42,244 bases of DNA from the NCBI GenBank assembly GCA_002346225.1, contig DDYY01000037.1, positions 23,173 to 65,416 of the forward strand, written 5' to 3'. The position numbers and the translations under genes are program-made. Positions 27,758 to 35,527 of the stretch are shown here, in pieces. This stretch comes from Bacteroidetes bacterium UBA3022 (GTDB lineage: Bacteria > Bacteroidota > Bacteroidia > Chitinophagales > BACL12). Every line of letters begins with the position of its first letter. Position 1 is the first letter of the stretch. Below the pieces are notes generated by a model. It saw only the letters and a list, made by a program, of their open reading frames with translations. It was not told the origin of the DNA and made no database searches.

Positions 27758-28012
27758 TTATTGCACAGACATGCTGTCGAGAATACGTTGCGCTGCTTCC
27801 AGGATATCGGTCCTTTCCAACCTTACAGATCCACCTCCAACACCCTTTTCGAAATGGACATCGACAATTTTTTCAGGCGATTCGAAATGTTCTGCTCCGA
27901 AGTAATTTCGGACGGCATCAATATCCAGATGTAATTCAGCTGCAATCTGTTCCATGCTTCCATGGGGAAGCGCATCCTTTATGTGGCGCAGTTCCTCAAA
28001 TGATATTACCAT
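27758..28012 (-). CDS. Small helix-turn-helix DNA-binding-like protein
   Basis: 84 residues from the ATG at 28012. Residues 4-37 (FEELRHIKDALPHG, then SMEQIAAELHLDIDAVRNYF) form a convincing helix-turn-helix in which the AAELHLDIDAVRNYF part would be the turn and recognition helix. The Gly-rich linker (EKGVGGGSVRLER) and a last helix (DILEAAQRILDSM) follow. Similar small proteins occur in Bacteroidota without a defined role. An operator-like inverted repeat sits just upstream (28023-28073), so autoregulation is a reasonable inference. Confidence 0.65.
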   Translation of the reverse strand: MVISFEELRHIKDALPHGSMEQIAAELHLDIDAVRNYFGAEHFESPEKIVDVHFEKGVGGGSVRLERTDILEAAQRILDSMSVQ

Positions 28013-28022
28013 AAAAAGTACA

Positions 28023-28073
28023 TTTTAGGTGAACAATAGATGAACACATAATTTTACTGATGTTCACGTAAAA
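28023..28073. promoter_or_regulatory. Operator-like inverted repeat upstream of the small HTH gene
   Basis: TTTTAGGTGAACA (28023-28035) and TGTTCACGTAAAA (28061-28073) form an inverted repeat matching at 12 of 13 positions, 25 bases apart. A third half-site ATGAACA lies between (28040-28046). The near edge is 10 bases upstream of the ATG at 28012. No promoter consensus is clear inside it. Confidence 0.5.
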
Positions 28074-28084
28074 TTCAAAATATA

Positions 28085-28104
28085 TTGCCAACTTTTTTTG
28101 GCAA
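28085..28104 (-). terminator. Weak hairpin downstream of the SGNH-like gene
   Basis: Stem TTGCCAA / TTGGCAA with a 6-base T-rich loop, 28 bases past the stop. The minus-strand tail is only moderately T-rich, so termination is uncertain. Confidence 0.35.
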
Positions 28105-28132
28105 CCTCGTCACAACCGCGGTAATAAACGAT

Positions 28133-29659
28133 TTATTTAATCCGCACCTTATCGGGAAGCGATCCATCCTCCCCTAAAACCTTACCGGAGCCATTGATAA
28201 ATGTTACGGTGTAGATGCCTCTGGGTAATAATTCGTTCAAATCGGTGCATTGCTGCAGAATGTCTTCTATGGTTATCACCTCACGTCCATTGCTGTCGTA
28301 GATAACGGCATCTACCGTGCTGTTACCTGCCAGCAGTCGCCTCAGCTTGTTCATTTTGTCCCTGCCATTCACTATCCAGGACGGTTTACCGGCATCATCG
28401 GAAGTTTCGGTCACTACCGGCTCCTCCTCTACTACCAGAGCGCCATCTGTTCCTACTTCGAAGGAGCCCTTTTCAATAAAGTCTCCCTTATCGGTTAGGA
28501 GATAGGTATAAGTGCCTGCTTCCAGGGGCGCTACGTCGATGGTGCGGGCATTTAGGTTAAAGGACTTGTTATAGACAACAACCTCGTCACGAAGCAGCAT
28601 GACTTGCAAGAGATCCTTTAAACCGGCCACATCTACCTTGCGCAGCAATTCCTGTTGCAGCTTCAGCTCCACCCATACAGGCTGTGGCACATCGATGTCT
28701 GCCATTTCGCCTGTCAGCCAGATGCGTGATACCGGATCTTCTTTCCAGAACAGCATCATATCTTTTGCTACCCGCTCTTCTCCCTTGGCATTGGGGTGTA
28801 CACCATCGTTCACCACCAAATCGGGCGTAAAGGAATAACCGTCTTCTCTGGTCTTGGCTCCCTGCGTCCAGAAATATGGTCCCCAGAGGACCAGTGGTGC
28901 TTTAGCATTGGCACCTTCCCATGCCATGGAGGGGTCGCCTTTTATTTGCTTTTCAATCACAAACTTACAAGCCCATCCATTTAGGTAGGCGCGTGGCTCT
29001 TTATGTTTTTCTTTGGCATCGGCCGGCATGTAGTCTGTAGTATGGCGACCAGTGAGGTACAACAGCCTCAGATTGGGATACCTTTCCTTCAGGCGCTGGA
29101 TATGCCAGATGAAAGACTCGGTAAGCATATCTGCCCTGTCCGGAAATTTGGAAATCGTATTGCGCAGGTCGTCTTCCTGGAACCAGATAACCTGCACCTG
29201 GTCGTTGGTAAGACCGGCGGCCGCCACTCTTTTTTCCACCTCGACCCAATAGCGGCCATTCTGATCCGCTATCTTATTCAGGTCTTGTCCGCCCACGCCA
29301 CCATTGACAAAAACGAGTTCTTTCACTACGTTGGGGTCATCGGCAATCTGGTCGGCCAGTGCTGACCCAAACATAGCTACGGTGCTGGCGCCGATGCTCA
29401 CCACACCAATTTTTCCATTCGGATCTGCCTGTCCCTTGCTGTTCAGGGGTTGCACAGCTGCTGCCATCTCCATAGCTGCCTGTCGGAAAGCAGGTGGCAT
29501 CTCGTTGCTGCCATCCGGATAGAGTCCTCCGGTTTTACCCATGAATTTTCCGCTACCTAACTCATTCAGGGGCGGGAGGTCATTGACGTTCGAGGATTGT
29601 CCTTTCACTTGCCAGAAGCCGAATAATCCCAATATCATTATCAGTGATAACTTTTTCAT
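28133..29659 (-). CDS. Secreted SGNH/GDSL-hydrolase-like protein
   Basis: 508 residues from the ATG at 29659, which gives the signal peptide MKKLSLIMILGLFGFWQVKG. Longer starts would bury it. An SGNH-type domain covers about 80-310: the block I nucleophile is in SIGAST (S92, with Ala where GDS has Asp), block II/III-like Gly and Asn/Gln in NGGVGGQDL, and the block V dyad in NDGVHPN (D285, H288). The remainder (about 330-508) has two beta-sandwich stretches resembling secretion-tail modules (LEAGTYTYLLTDKGDF and LLPRGIYTVTFINGSG). Probably an extracellular esterase or acetyl hydrolase. The substrate is unknown. It is 93 bases downstream of the DUF4197 gene. Confidence 0.72.
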   Translation of the reverse strand: MKKLSLIMILGLFGFWQVKGQSSNVNDLPPLNELGSGKFMGKTGGLYPDGSNEMPPAFRQAAMEMAAAVQPLNSKGQADPNGKIGVVSIGASTVAMFGSALADQIADDPNVVKELVFVNGGVGGQDLNKIADQNGRYWVEVEKRVAAAGLTNDQVQVIWFQEDDLRNTISKFPDRADMLTESFIWHIQRLKERYPNLRLLYLTGRHTTDYMPADAKEKHKEPRAYLNGWACKFVIEKQIKGDPSMAWEGANAKAPLVLWGPYFWTQGAKTREDGYSFTPDLVVNDGVHPNAKGEERVAKDMMLFWKEDPVSRIWLTGEMADIDVPQPVWVELKLQQELLRKVDVAGLKDLLQVMLLRDEVVVYNKSFNLNARTIDVAPLEAGTYTYLLTDKGDFIEKGSFEVGTDGALVVEEEPVVTETSDDAGKPSWIVNGRDKMNKLRRLLAGNSTVDAVIYDSNGREVITIEDILQQCTDLNELLPRGIYTVTFINGSGKVLGEDGSLPDKVRIK

Positions 29660-29752
29660 CTTGATGCTATACATTTCTTCTAATACCCATAAAATTTCGT
29701 GCCACCATTTTTTTGGCGCAGTCTGTCCCTTCCTTATTCCGATTCCAGCCAA

Positions 29753-30475
29753 TTACTTATTGGCATCGTAGTAGGCGAAAACACTTTTTACAATTTCTGC
29801 TCCGCGGGCTGCAGGATTAGCGCGAATCTGTGCCTCTTCCTGCTCAATCATCAGGAACAAGCCATCCAGTGCTTTGCCGGTGACAAATCCGGTGAGGTCG
29901 GGATTCAGGTCTTCTATCAGGGGAATCTTTTTGTAGTAGTTCACCGCATCACTCCAGTATTTGGTAGCGTTAACCGCGCTCAGGGAATTTTCAATAACAG
30001 GTGTAAACTTTTCCAGCAACTGGCTGGTGGTAGTTCTTTTGAGGTAGTCCGTCGCTGCGTTATCGGCGCCAAAAAGAATATTCATGGCATCGTTCACCGT
30101 CATCTGACGAATGGAATTCACCAGAATGGGTTTGGCCTCTGCAGCAGCTTTTTCAGCTGCCTGGTTGAGAGAGAGAATTACATCATCGCACATTTTATTT
30201 AAACCCAGGTCGCGGAGGGTGGATTCGATTTTCTGTGCCTCGGGCGGAAAGGGAATTTTCACCTGGGGATTGCCAAAATAGCCATTCACTTTCGACAGTA
30301 CATCGCTGCCATTGGAAGCTCCCTGCACCAGTGCCTCGCGCAGACCGTTGGCCACCTGACCCTCGGTCATCTGATCTTCCAGCACCGTGTTCAGCACATC
30401 CTGCATCATTTGCGGATCGCAGGTAGACTGTACCCCGAGCAATGATATCGATAAAATGAAAAGCAGCTTTTTCAT
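29753..30475 (-). CDS. DUF4197 exported protein
   Basis: 240 residues, ATG at 30475. A short signal sequence (MKKLLFILSISLLGVQSTC) could be a lipoprotein signal with Cys19. DUF4197 hallmarks are GLREALVQGASNG, IPFPPEAQKIESTLRDLGL, MTVNDAMNILFGADNAATDYLKR and a C-terminal DLTGFVTGKALDGLF. It is an all-helical envelope protein of unknown function, probably co-transcribed with the SGNH-like gene. Confidence 0.88.
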   Translation of the reverse strand: MKKLLFILSISLLGVQSTCDPQMMQDVLNTVLEDQMTEGQVANGLREALVQGASNGSDVLSKVNGYFGNPQVKIPFPPEAQKIESTLRDLGLNKMCDDVILSLNQAAEKAAAEAKPILVNSIRQMTVNDAMNILFGADNAATDYLKRTTTSQLLEKFTPVIENSLSAVNATKYWSDAVNYYKKIPLIEDLNPDLTGFVTGKALDGLFLMIEQEEAQIRANPAARGAEIVKSVFAYYDANK

Positions 30476-30513
30476 ACCTAGCGTTTTAATTGAGCTACAA
30501 ATATAAAATTAGC

Positions 30514-30543
30514 TTGGCACTGTTTCCTGAAAACCTAATTTTG
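30514..30543 (+). promoter_or_regulatory. Bacteroidota-type promoter of the cinA gene
   Basis: TTG (30514-30516), exactly 19 bases, then TAATTTTG (30536-30543), matching TTG-N19-TAnnTTTG. The ATG follows 4 bases later, implying an almost leaderless transcript. Confidence 0.7.
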
Positions 30544-30547
30544 CGGC

Positions 30548-31813
30548 ATGCAAGCAGTTGTAATAACCATAGGCGATGAAATTCTGAACGGCACTACCGT
30601 GGACACCAACTCCGCCTTTCTGGGAAAGGAGCTGGCATTGTTAGGTATTCAGCTGCGGGAGAAGGTTTCCATCTCCGATACCGACCATCATATCAGGGGA
30701 TCGCTGCACCGCTACATGGGACATACCGACCTTATCATCATGACAGGAGGTCTGGGACCTACCCTGGACGACAAGACCAAGCAAACACTTTGTTCCTATT
30801 TCAATACAGAGCTTGTATTCAACGCAACGGTTTTCAAGTTTATCGAGAACCGCTTTGCGCAGCGCGGGCTGAAAATGACAGAGCGAAACCGCCAGCAAGC
30901 CTTTTTACCTGCAACCTGCACTGTTGTTCCCAATACGATGGGAACCGCCTCCGGTATGTGGTTTGAGCGCGATGGCACCGTGCTGGTATCCCTGCCGGGG
31001 GTGCCCTATGAAATGAAACATATTTACCGGTCAGAGCTGGTGGAACGCTTCCGGAAACACTTTGCCTTGCCGGTTATTGAGAACTACTATATCATGACCA
31101 GCGGTATCGGCGAATCGTGGCTGGCAGACCAGATTGAAGAAATTGAGACCAGCCTGCCACTGGATGTCCGTCTGGCCTATCTCCCTTCTCCCGGTATTGT
31201 CAAACTCCGACTGACAGGACGGGGCAACGAGCAAAAAAAGGTAGCCATGCGGGTGTCAGTCTGGGCACAACAAATAGAATTGCGATTGGGCTCGCATGTA
31301 TTCGCCAATGAAAATATCAGTCTGCAGGAAGCTGTTGGCCGCCGGCTCCTGGCTTTGCAGGCTACTCTTTCGCTCGCTGAAAGCTGCACCGGAGGCAATA
31401 TCGGGAGGTTGATAACACAGATTCCGGGCTCCAGTGCCTATTTTCTGGGTTCCGTTATCAGCTACGACAACTCGGTGAAAGAACGGTTGCTGGGTGTTGA
31501 CCCCGACATACTTAGCACCCACGGTGCGGTGAGTGAGGAAACCGTGGCAGCCATGCTGGACGGTGTGCTGGACCTGATTGGAACTGATTACGCCATAGCC
31601 GTTTCGGGCGTTGCCGGTCCGGGCGGAGGAACAGAAGACAAACCTGTAGGTACGGTCTACATCGGTGTGAGTGGCAGGGGAACCCGGCGCATCCAGCGCT
31701 ACAATTTTGCGCAGGACAGAGCGGTAAACATAGAATATTCGTCTATGTATGCTTTGCATATGCTGCGGGTATTGTTAGATGAACACCTTGAAAAACAGGA
31801 GCTGAAAGGTTAA
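30548..31813 (+). CDS. cinA: CinA-family nicotinamide-nucleotide amidohydrolase
   Basis: 421 residues with both CinA halves. The N-terminal MoCF/COG1058 domain has ITIGDEILNGTTVDTNSAFL and TGGLGPTLDDKTKQ. The C-terminal CinA domain (about 265-415) has LAESCTGGNIGRLITQIPGSS, LLGVDPDILSTHGAVSEE, AVSGVAGPGGGTEDKPVGTVYIG. The family converts NMN to nicotinate mononucleotide (pyridine nucleotide recycling) and also has ADP-ribose pyrophosphatase activity in some members. Its stop TAA is part of the downstream gene's -7 element. Confidence 0.95.
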   Translation: MQAVVITIGDEILNGTTVDTNSAFLGKELALLGIQLREKVSISDTDHHIRGSLHRYMGHTDLIIMTGGLGPTLDDKTKQTLCSYFNTELVFNATVFKFIENRFAQRGLKMTERNRQQAFLPATCTVVPNTMGTASGMWFERDGTVLVSLPGVPYEMKHIYRSELVERFRKHFALPVIENYYIMTSGIGESWLADQIEEIETSLPLDVRLAYLPSPGIVKLRLTGRGNEQKKVAMRVSVWAQQIELRLGSHVFANENISLQEAVGRRLLALQATLSLAESCTGGNIGRLITQIPGSSAYFLGSVISYDNSVKERLLGVDPDILSTHGAVSEETVAAMLDGVLDLIGTDYAIAVSGVAGPGGGTEDKPVGTVYIGVSGRGTRRIQRYNFAQDRAVNIEYSSMYALHMLRVLLDEHLEKQELKG

Positions 31814-31818
31814 CTTTG
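31788..31818 (+). promoter_or_regulatory. Promoter of the E2 acyltransferase gene inside the end of cinA
   Basis: TTG (31788-31790), 20 bases, then TAACTTTG (31811-31818). The -7 element contains the cinA stop codon, and the ATG at 31856 lies about 37 bases downstream. Confidence 0.6.
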
Positions 31819-31855
31819 CACCTAAGAAAGAATACATTCCTCAAAATCAATATGC

Positions 31856-33211
31856 ATGTCGCAATCTGAACTGATTATGCCCAAAATGGGCGAAAGTATA
31901 ATGGAGGCCACCATTCTGAAATGGCTCAAGAAAGAAGGGGACACCGTAGCTATAGATGAAGCGGTACTGGAAATTGCCACCGATAAGGTGGATAGCGAGG
32001 TACCTTCTCCCTTTGAAGGAACCATCACGCAGTTGCTGTACAAGGAAGGAGATGTGGTAGAAGTGGGAAAACCCATTGCCATTATTTCCGGTGCCGGAGG
32101 CGGAGAAACAATTATCTCGGCTCCAGCTGTGGAAGAAACGCCGCGTGAAGAACCCGTGCGCCAGCAGCCTGTGCAACAAGAAGCACGTCCTGAAAGAGAA
32201 CCTGTGACAGCGCAAGCCACCAACAATACCTCTGTCAATCGCTTTTATTCACCTTTGGTGATGAATATTGCCCGCCAGGAAGGCGTAGGCATGGCTGAAC
32301 TGGAAAGCATTCCGGGTACCGGCAAAGACAACCGGGTGACCAAGTCGGATATATTGGATTATGTGCGCAATCGCACCAACGGCACAGCTGCAGCACCGGT
32401 GAAGGAAACACCTGCACCAGTGAGCAACCCTGCGGCGGTACAAAAAAGCGAAGAATCTGCAGCACCGGTGCAACAACGACAGTCGGCAGCAGTGGTGAAC
32501 AGCAATGTGGAGATAGTTGAAATGGACCGCATGCGCAAGCTGATTGCCGACCACATGGTGATGAGCAAGCATACCAGTCCGCACGTTACTTCATTTGTAG
32601 AAGTAGATATGACGAATATCGTTGGCTGGAGAAACCGCATCAAAAAGCGTTTTGAAGAGAAAGAAGGTCAGAAAATCACCTTTACGCCGATATTCATTGA
32701 AGCAGTAGTGAAGGCTATCAAGGAATTCCCCGGCATTAATGTTTCTCTGGATGGTTACAATATTCTGTACAAAAAGGATATCAATATAGGCATGGCAGCT
32801 GCCTTGCCGAGCGGCAACCTCATTGTTCCGGTTATCAAGAATGCCGACCGTATGAATCTGGTTGGACTGACCGCTACGGTGAATGACCTGGCCAATCGGG
32901 CAAGGGAAAACAAACTGAAGCCCGAAGAAATTCAAGGTGGTACGTTTACCCTCACCAATGTCGGTTCCTTCGGCAGCATTATGGGAACTCCGGTCATCAA
33001 CCAGCCTCAGGTAGCTATTCTGGCAGTTGGTGCGATTAAAAAACGCCCCATGGTATTAGAGACTGAGCAGGGAGATGTGATTGCTATCCGCCATATGATG
33101 TACATGAGCATGAGCTATGACCACCGCATTGTGGATGGCATGATGGGTGGCACCTTCCTCAACAGGGTGGCGCAGCTGCTGGAAGCCTTTGACCCGAATC
33201 GCGAGATCTAG
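31856..33211 (+). CDS. 2-oxoacid dehydrogenase complex E2 (dihydrolipoamide acyltransferase)
   Basis: 451 residues in the order lipoyl domain (about 1-80; lipoyl Lys44 in EIATDKVDSEVP), Pro/Ala/Gln-rich linker, E3-binding domain (about 123-165, SPLVMNIARQEGVGMAELES and GTGKDNRVTKSDIL), second linker, and catalytic CAT domain (about 215-451) ending with SYDHRIVDGMMGG (catalytic His423). One lipoyl domain and the overall shape fit a branched-chain 2-oxoacid or 2-oxoglutarate/pyruvate E2. The substrate cannot be assigned. E1 and E3 genes are not in the window. Stop is TAG. Confidence 0.92.
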   Translation: MSQSELIMPKMGESIMEATILKWLKKEGDTVAIDEAVLEIATDKVDSEVPSPFEGTITQLLYKEGDVVEVGKPIAIISGAGGGETIISAPAVEETPREEPVRQQPVQQEARPEREPVTAQATNNTSVNRFYSPLVMNIARQEGVGMAELESIPGTGKDNRVTKSDILDYVRNRTNGTAAAPVKETPAPVSNPAAVQKSEESAAPVQQRQSAAVVNSNVEIVEMDRMRKLIADHMVMSKHTSPHVTSFVEVDMTNIVGWRNRIKKRFEEKEGQKITFTPIFIEAVVKAIKEFPGINVSLDGYNILYKKDINIGMAAALPSGNLIVPVIKNADRMNLVGLTATVNDLANRARENKLKPEEIQGGTFTLTNVGSFGSIMGTPVINQPQVAILAVGAIKKRPMVLETEQGDVIAIRHMMYMSMSYDHRIVDGMMGGTFLNRVAQLLEAFDPNREI

Positions 33212-33345
33212 GGTTGGGAATTGGCGGTTCGCTTTTGGCGGATGGTTGGTTGTATCGTCTTCAATAGCGCTCAATGGGTTTACCCAATACTAGGAGGATT
33301 TTTGTCTGTGTCTCAGTCATTAGAATGCCGCACGATATATTTAAT

Positions 33346-33441
33346 TCAGTAGTAAAGCCGAAGCACGACATTTACAGCCCCGATTGGAGCGGCAGTCAGT
33401 AGGGGCTCCTTGGTCATATATTCAATAGGCTCACCGGTAAA
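33346..33441 (-). pseudogene. C-terminal remnant or frameshifted tail related to the upstream TPR-barrel protein
   Basis: In the minus strand this segment reads as a barrel-like C-terminus beginning FTGEPIEYMTKEPLL, then TAAPIGAVNVVLRLYY and a TGA. It resembles the end of the 33465-35510 protein (FTGTLSSSFALEP, then VTAIYSGIMLKMAF), sharing FTG, EP and TA at similar spacing. Its frame differs from that gene's and is open from 33582 (78 codons). It is either a leftover 3' end of a tandem paralogue or the true end of the upstream gene after a frameshift. Confidence 0.45.
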
Positions 33442-33464
33442 ATGGAAGCAATTGACCTGATTGA

Positions 33465-35510
33465 TCACGGGACCGCAAATCCAAAAGCCATCTTTAACAT
33501 GATACCAGAATATATGGCTGTTACCGGTTCCAAAGCAAACGAGCTGGAAAGCGTACCGGTAAAACCGATAATTTCCGGCGAATTACTGCTACCGGTAATT
33601 TCGTATTCAAGTTCATCAAATATGACTCGTACATATTCCAGTGATAAGTGTACATAGAAATTGGATGACGGAAGGCTTTTACCAGCCAATCCTAACGTTG
33701 CCGTTATACAAGGCGCTGAGCCGATGAGTGCAGCCTCAATCCATTGAGTATATTCCGGGTCGGTATAGATAAATAAATCACCCATCATTTTGCTGGTTCC
33801 GGCACCAAGTTGTGCAAAGAACAATGGTGCAATTCCATATTTGGAGGGAAAATAATATCGAATAAAAGGACCATAGTTAATGGTAAATGCGCCTATATCA
33901 TGATCGCTTTCCAGGGATGTGCTGTGCATACCGATTCCACCAAGTCCCTTGAAAAAAGCGCCTGCACCGAAATGCACCCATGGTTTAATGATTAACTCGG
34001 CATCTGCAGAATAAACGAAAGGCAGCTTTTCGGAATAGGTATAACCCGGTGTTGGATTCAGATTGTCCCAATATTCACCAAGGGCAATATTCTTATTGGC
34101 CTGATAGCCGAAAGCTCCGCCAAAACTCATGGCTACCAGATAATCGCCGGGTACATAATTCATGCCCAGTATATCATCCATCAGTTGCAGGTGCATGGCG
34201 TTAGCGGTGACGCCGGGCGTGTTTTCAGATTTTCCGGCTTTTAATTCCCATTCATATATCTTGTCCTGCGCAGATCGGGTATCCTTCTCATTTGGGCTGA
34301 GCAGTATATAGGTTTCCATGTATCCGATAGCCTCTGTGAACCTGCTGGATTTTTCCATCAGGAAGGCAAGATTATTATAAATAATAGGTGCCCATGGTGC
34401 GATCTGTTGTGCCTGCAAATAAAACCCCTGGGCAACCAGGTATTCTTTGCTTTCCGTAGCGGCGAGCGCCTGAACGATATATTTGCGCGCAGCCTCCGGT
34501 ATCTGGGGCTTTTCTTTCAACTGTGGATATACATTCGTGATCTCTGAAAAGATCAGTGGCCGCAATCCACTTTTATCGATCTCCGCGGCCGGCAAATACT
34601 GGTAAGCACTATCAAGCAAAATGAAGGCATCGTAAAGTTGAATGTAAGCCAACGCTTTGGCTGTTGTTTCTTTTGCACTGCGAATCTCCACCATCGCTTC
34701 CTGATACAGCATATCAGCCTGCGCCTGCCGTTTTTCCAGATCAAAGAATCCCGTAGGATTGTTGGCAAACAATTCACTTTCCTGTGCATTCCACTCTCTA
34801 AATTGCGCCATAACACTTTTAGCCCCTGCCTGATCGCCGGTTTGGAGAAGGCAATACCCCTTGTAATACAGCGCCGTTTTATTCTGCGGATCACTTTGTA
34901 CTATTTGGGCAAATGCATTGGCACCCTCCGCATATCTTCGATCCTTCAGGTAGCTTTGGGCGAGTAATAACTGGAAAGCATCGTTTTCGTATGGATGCGC
35001 CCCATATACATTCAGGTCGCTAATTGCACTGGCATATGCGCCTGTTCTGAAATAACTGTTTGCACGCATGTACAATGCATGTCGGGCCAACAGCGACCCC
35101 TCTTCTTTCTCGAACACGATGGCCTGGGTAAGGTCTGCGATAGCCTGGTCGTCATTTTTCTGATCGGCGTAGATTAAACCCCTCACGAAATATGGCCACG
35201 GGTTATTGTTGTCCATGCTGATGGCGGCAGTAGCATCCTGTATACCTTTCTGCTGATCTTTCAACAGAAAGTAACTGTAGGCGCGTAGGCAATAGGCGGT
35301 GCTATTGCGCTGTTTTTGTTGGATCGCCTCGGTAAAATAGTTGACCGACTGTGAGAGGTTATTGTTTTTTGCTGAACTGATTCCTGATTCACAGTTTTGA
35401 ATATATTTCCCTTGCCCAAGCACTCCGGATGGGAGGCAAATCATCGCAATAATAGCCGAGAGATACAGGCTAAATCTGTAGATCACTGGCTGTACGTATA
35501 GCTGTTTCAT
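33465..35510 (-). CDS. Exported TPR protein with C-terminal barrel-like domain
   Basis: 681 residues from the ATG at 35510; a longer in-frame start at 35549 overlaps the upstream gene and is rejected. The signal peptide ends near GVLGQ (about residue 33). Several TPR units fill about 35-430, for example SVNYFTEAIQQKQRNSTAYCLRAYSYFLL reading in part as paired helices, NDDQAIADLTQAI and RYAEGANAFAQIVQSDPQN. The C-terminal part (about 445-681) has alternating amphipathic strands (VAMSFGGAFGYQ, AGAFFKGLGGIGM, IGAFTINYGPFIRYYFP) typical of an outer-membrane-barrel-like or porin-like domain. It sits 17 bases downstream of the Cys-rich gene. The C-terminus is uncertain because of the tail at 33346-33441. 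The specific function is unknown. Confidence 0.7.
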   Translation of the reverse strand: MKQLYVQPVIYRFSLYLSAIIAMICLPSGVLGQGKYIQNCESGISSAKNNNLSQSVNYFTEAIQQKQRNSTAYCLRAYSYFLLKDQQKGIQDATAAISMDNNNPWPYFVRGLIYADQKNDDQAIADLTQAIVFEKEEGSLLARHALYMRANSYFRTGAYASAISDLNVYGAHPYENDAFQLLLAQSYLKDRRYAEGANAFAQIVQSDPQNKTALYYKGYCLLQTGDQAGAKSVMAQFREWNAQESELFANNPTGFFDLEKRQAQADMLYQEAMVEIRSAKETTAKALAYIQLYDAFILLDSAYQYLPAAEIDKSGLRPLIFSEITNVYPQLKEKPQIPEAARKYIVQALAATESKEYLVAQGFYLQAQQIAPWAPIIYNNLAFLMEKSSRFTEAIGYMETYILLSPNEKDTRSAQDKIYEWELKAGKSENTPGVTANAMHLQLMDDILGMNYVPGDYLVAMSFGGAFGYQANKNIALGEYWDNLNPTPGYTYSEKLPFVYSADAELIIKPWVHFGAGAFFKGLGGIGMHSTSLESDHDIGAFTINYGPFIRYYFPSKYGIAPLFFAQLGAGTSKMMGDLFIYTDPEYTQWIEAALIGSAPCITATLGLAGKSLPSSNFYVHLSLEYVRVIFDELEYEITGSSNSPEIIGFTGTLSSSFALEPVTAIYSGIMLKMAFGFAVP

Positions 35511-35527
35511 TGTGTTTTGTTTGATGT

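Noticed and set aside
33212..33345. A small TGGG/CCCA hairpin between the E2 gene and the barrel remnant
   Set aside because: The 4-bp stem and lack of a T-tract make it too weak to call a terminator.
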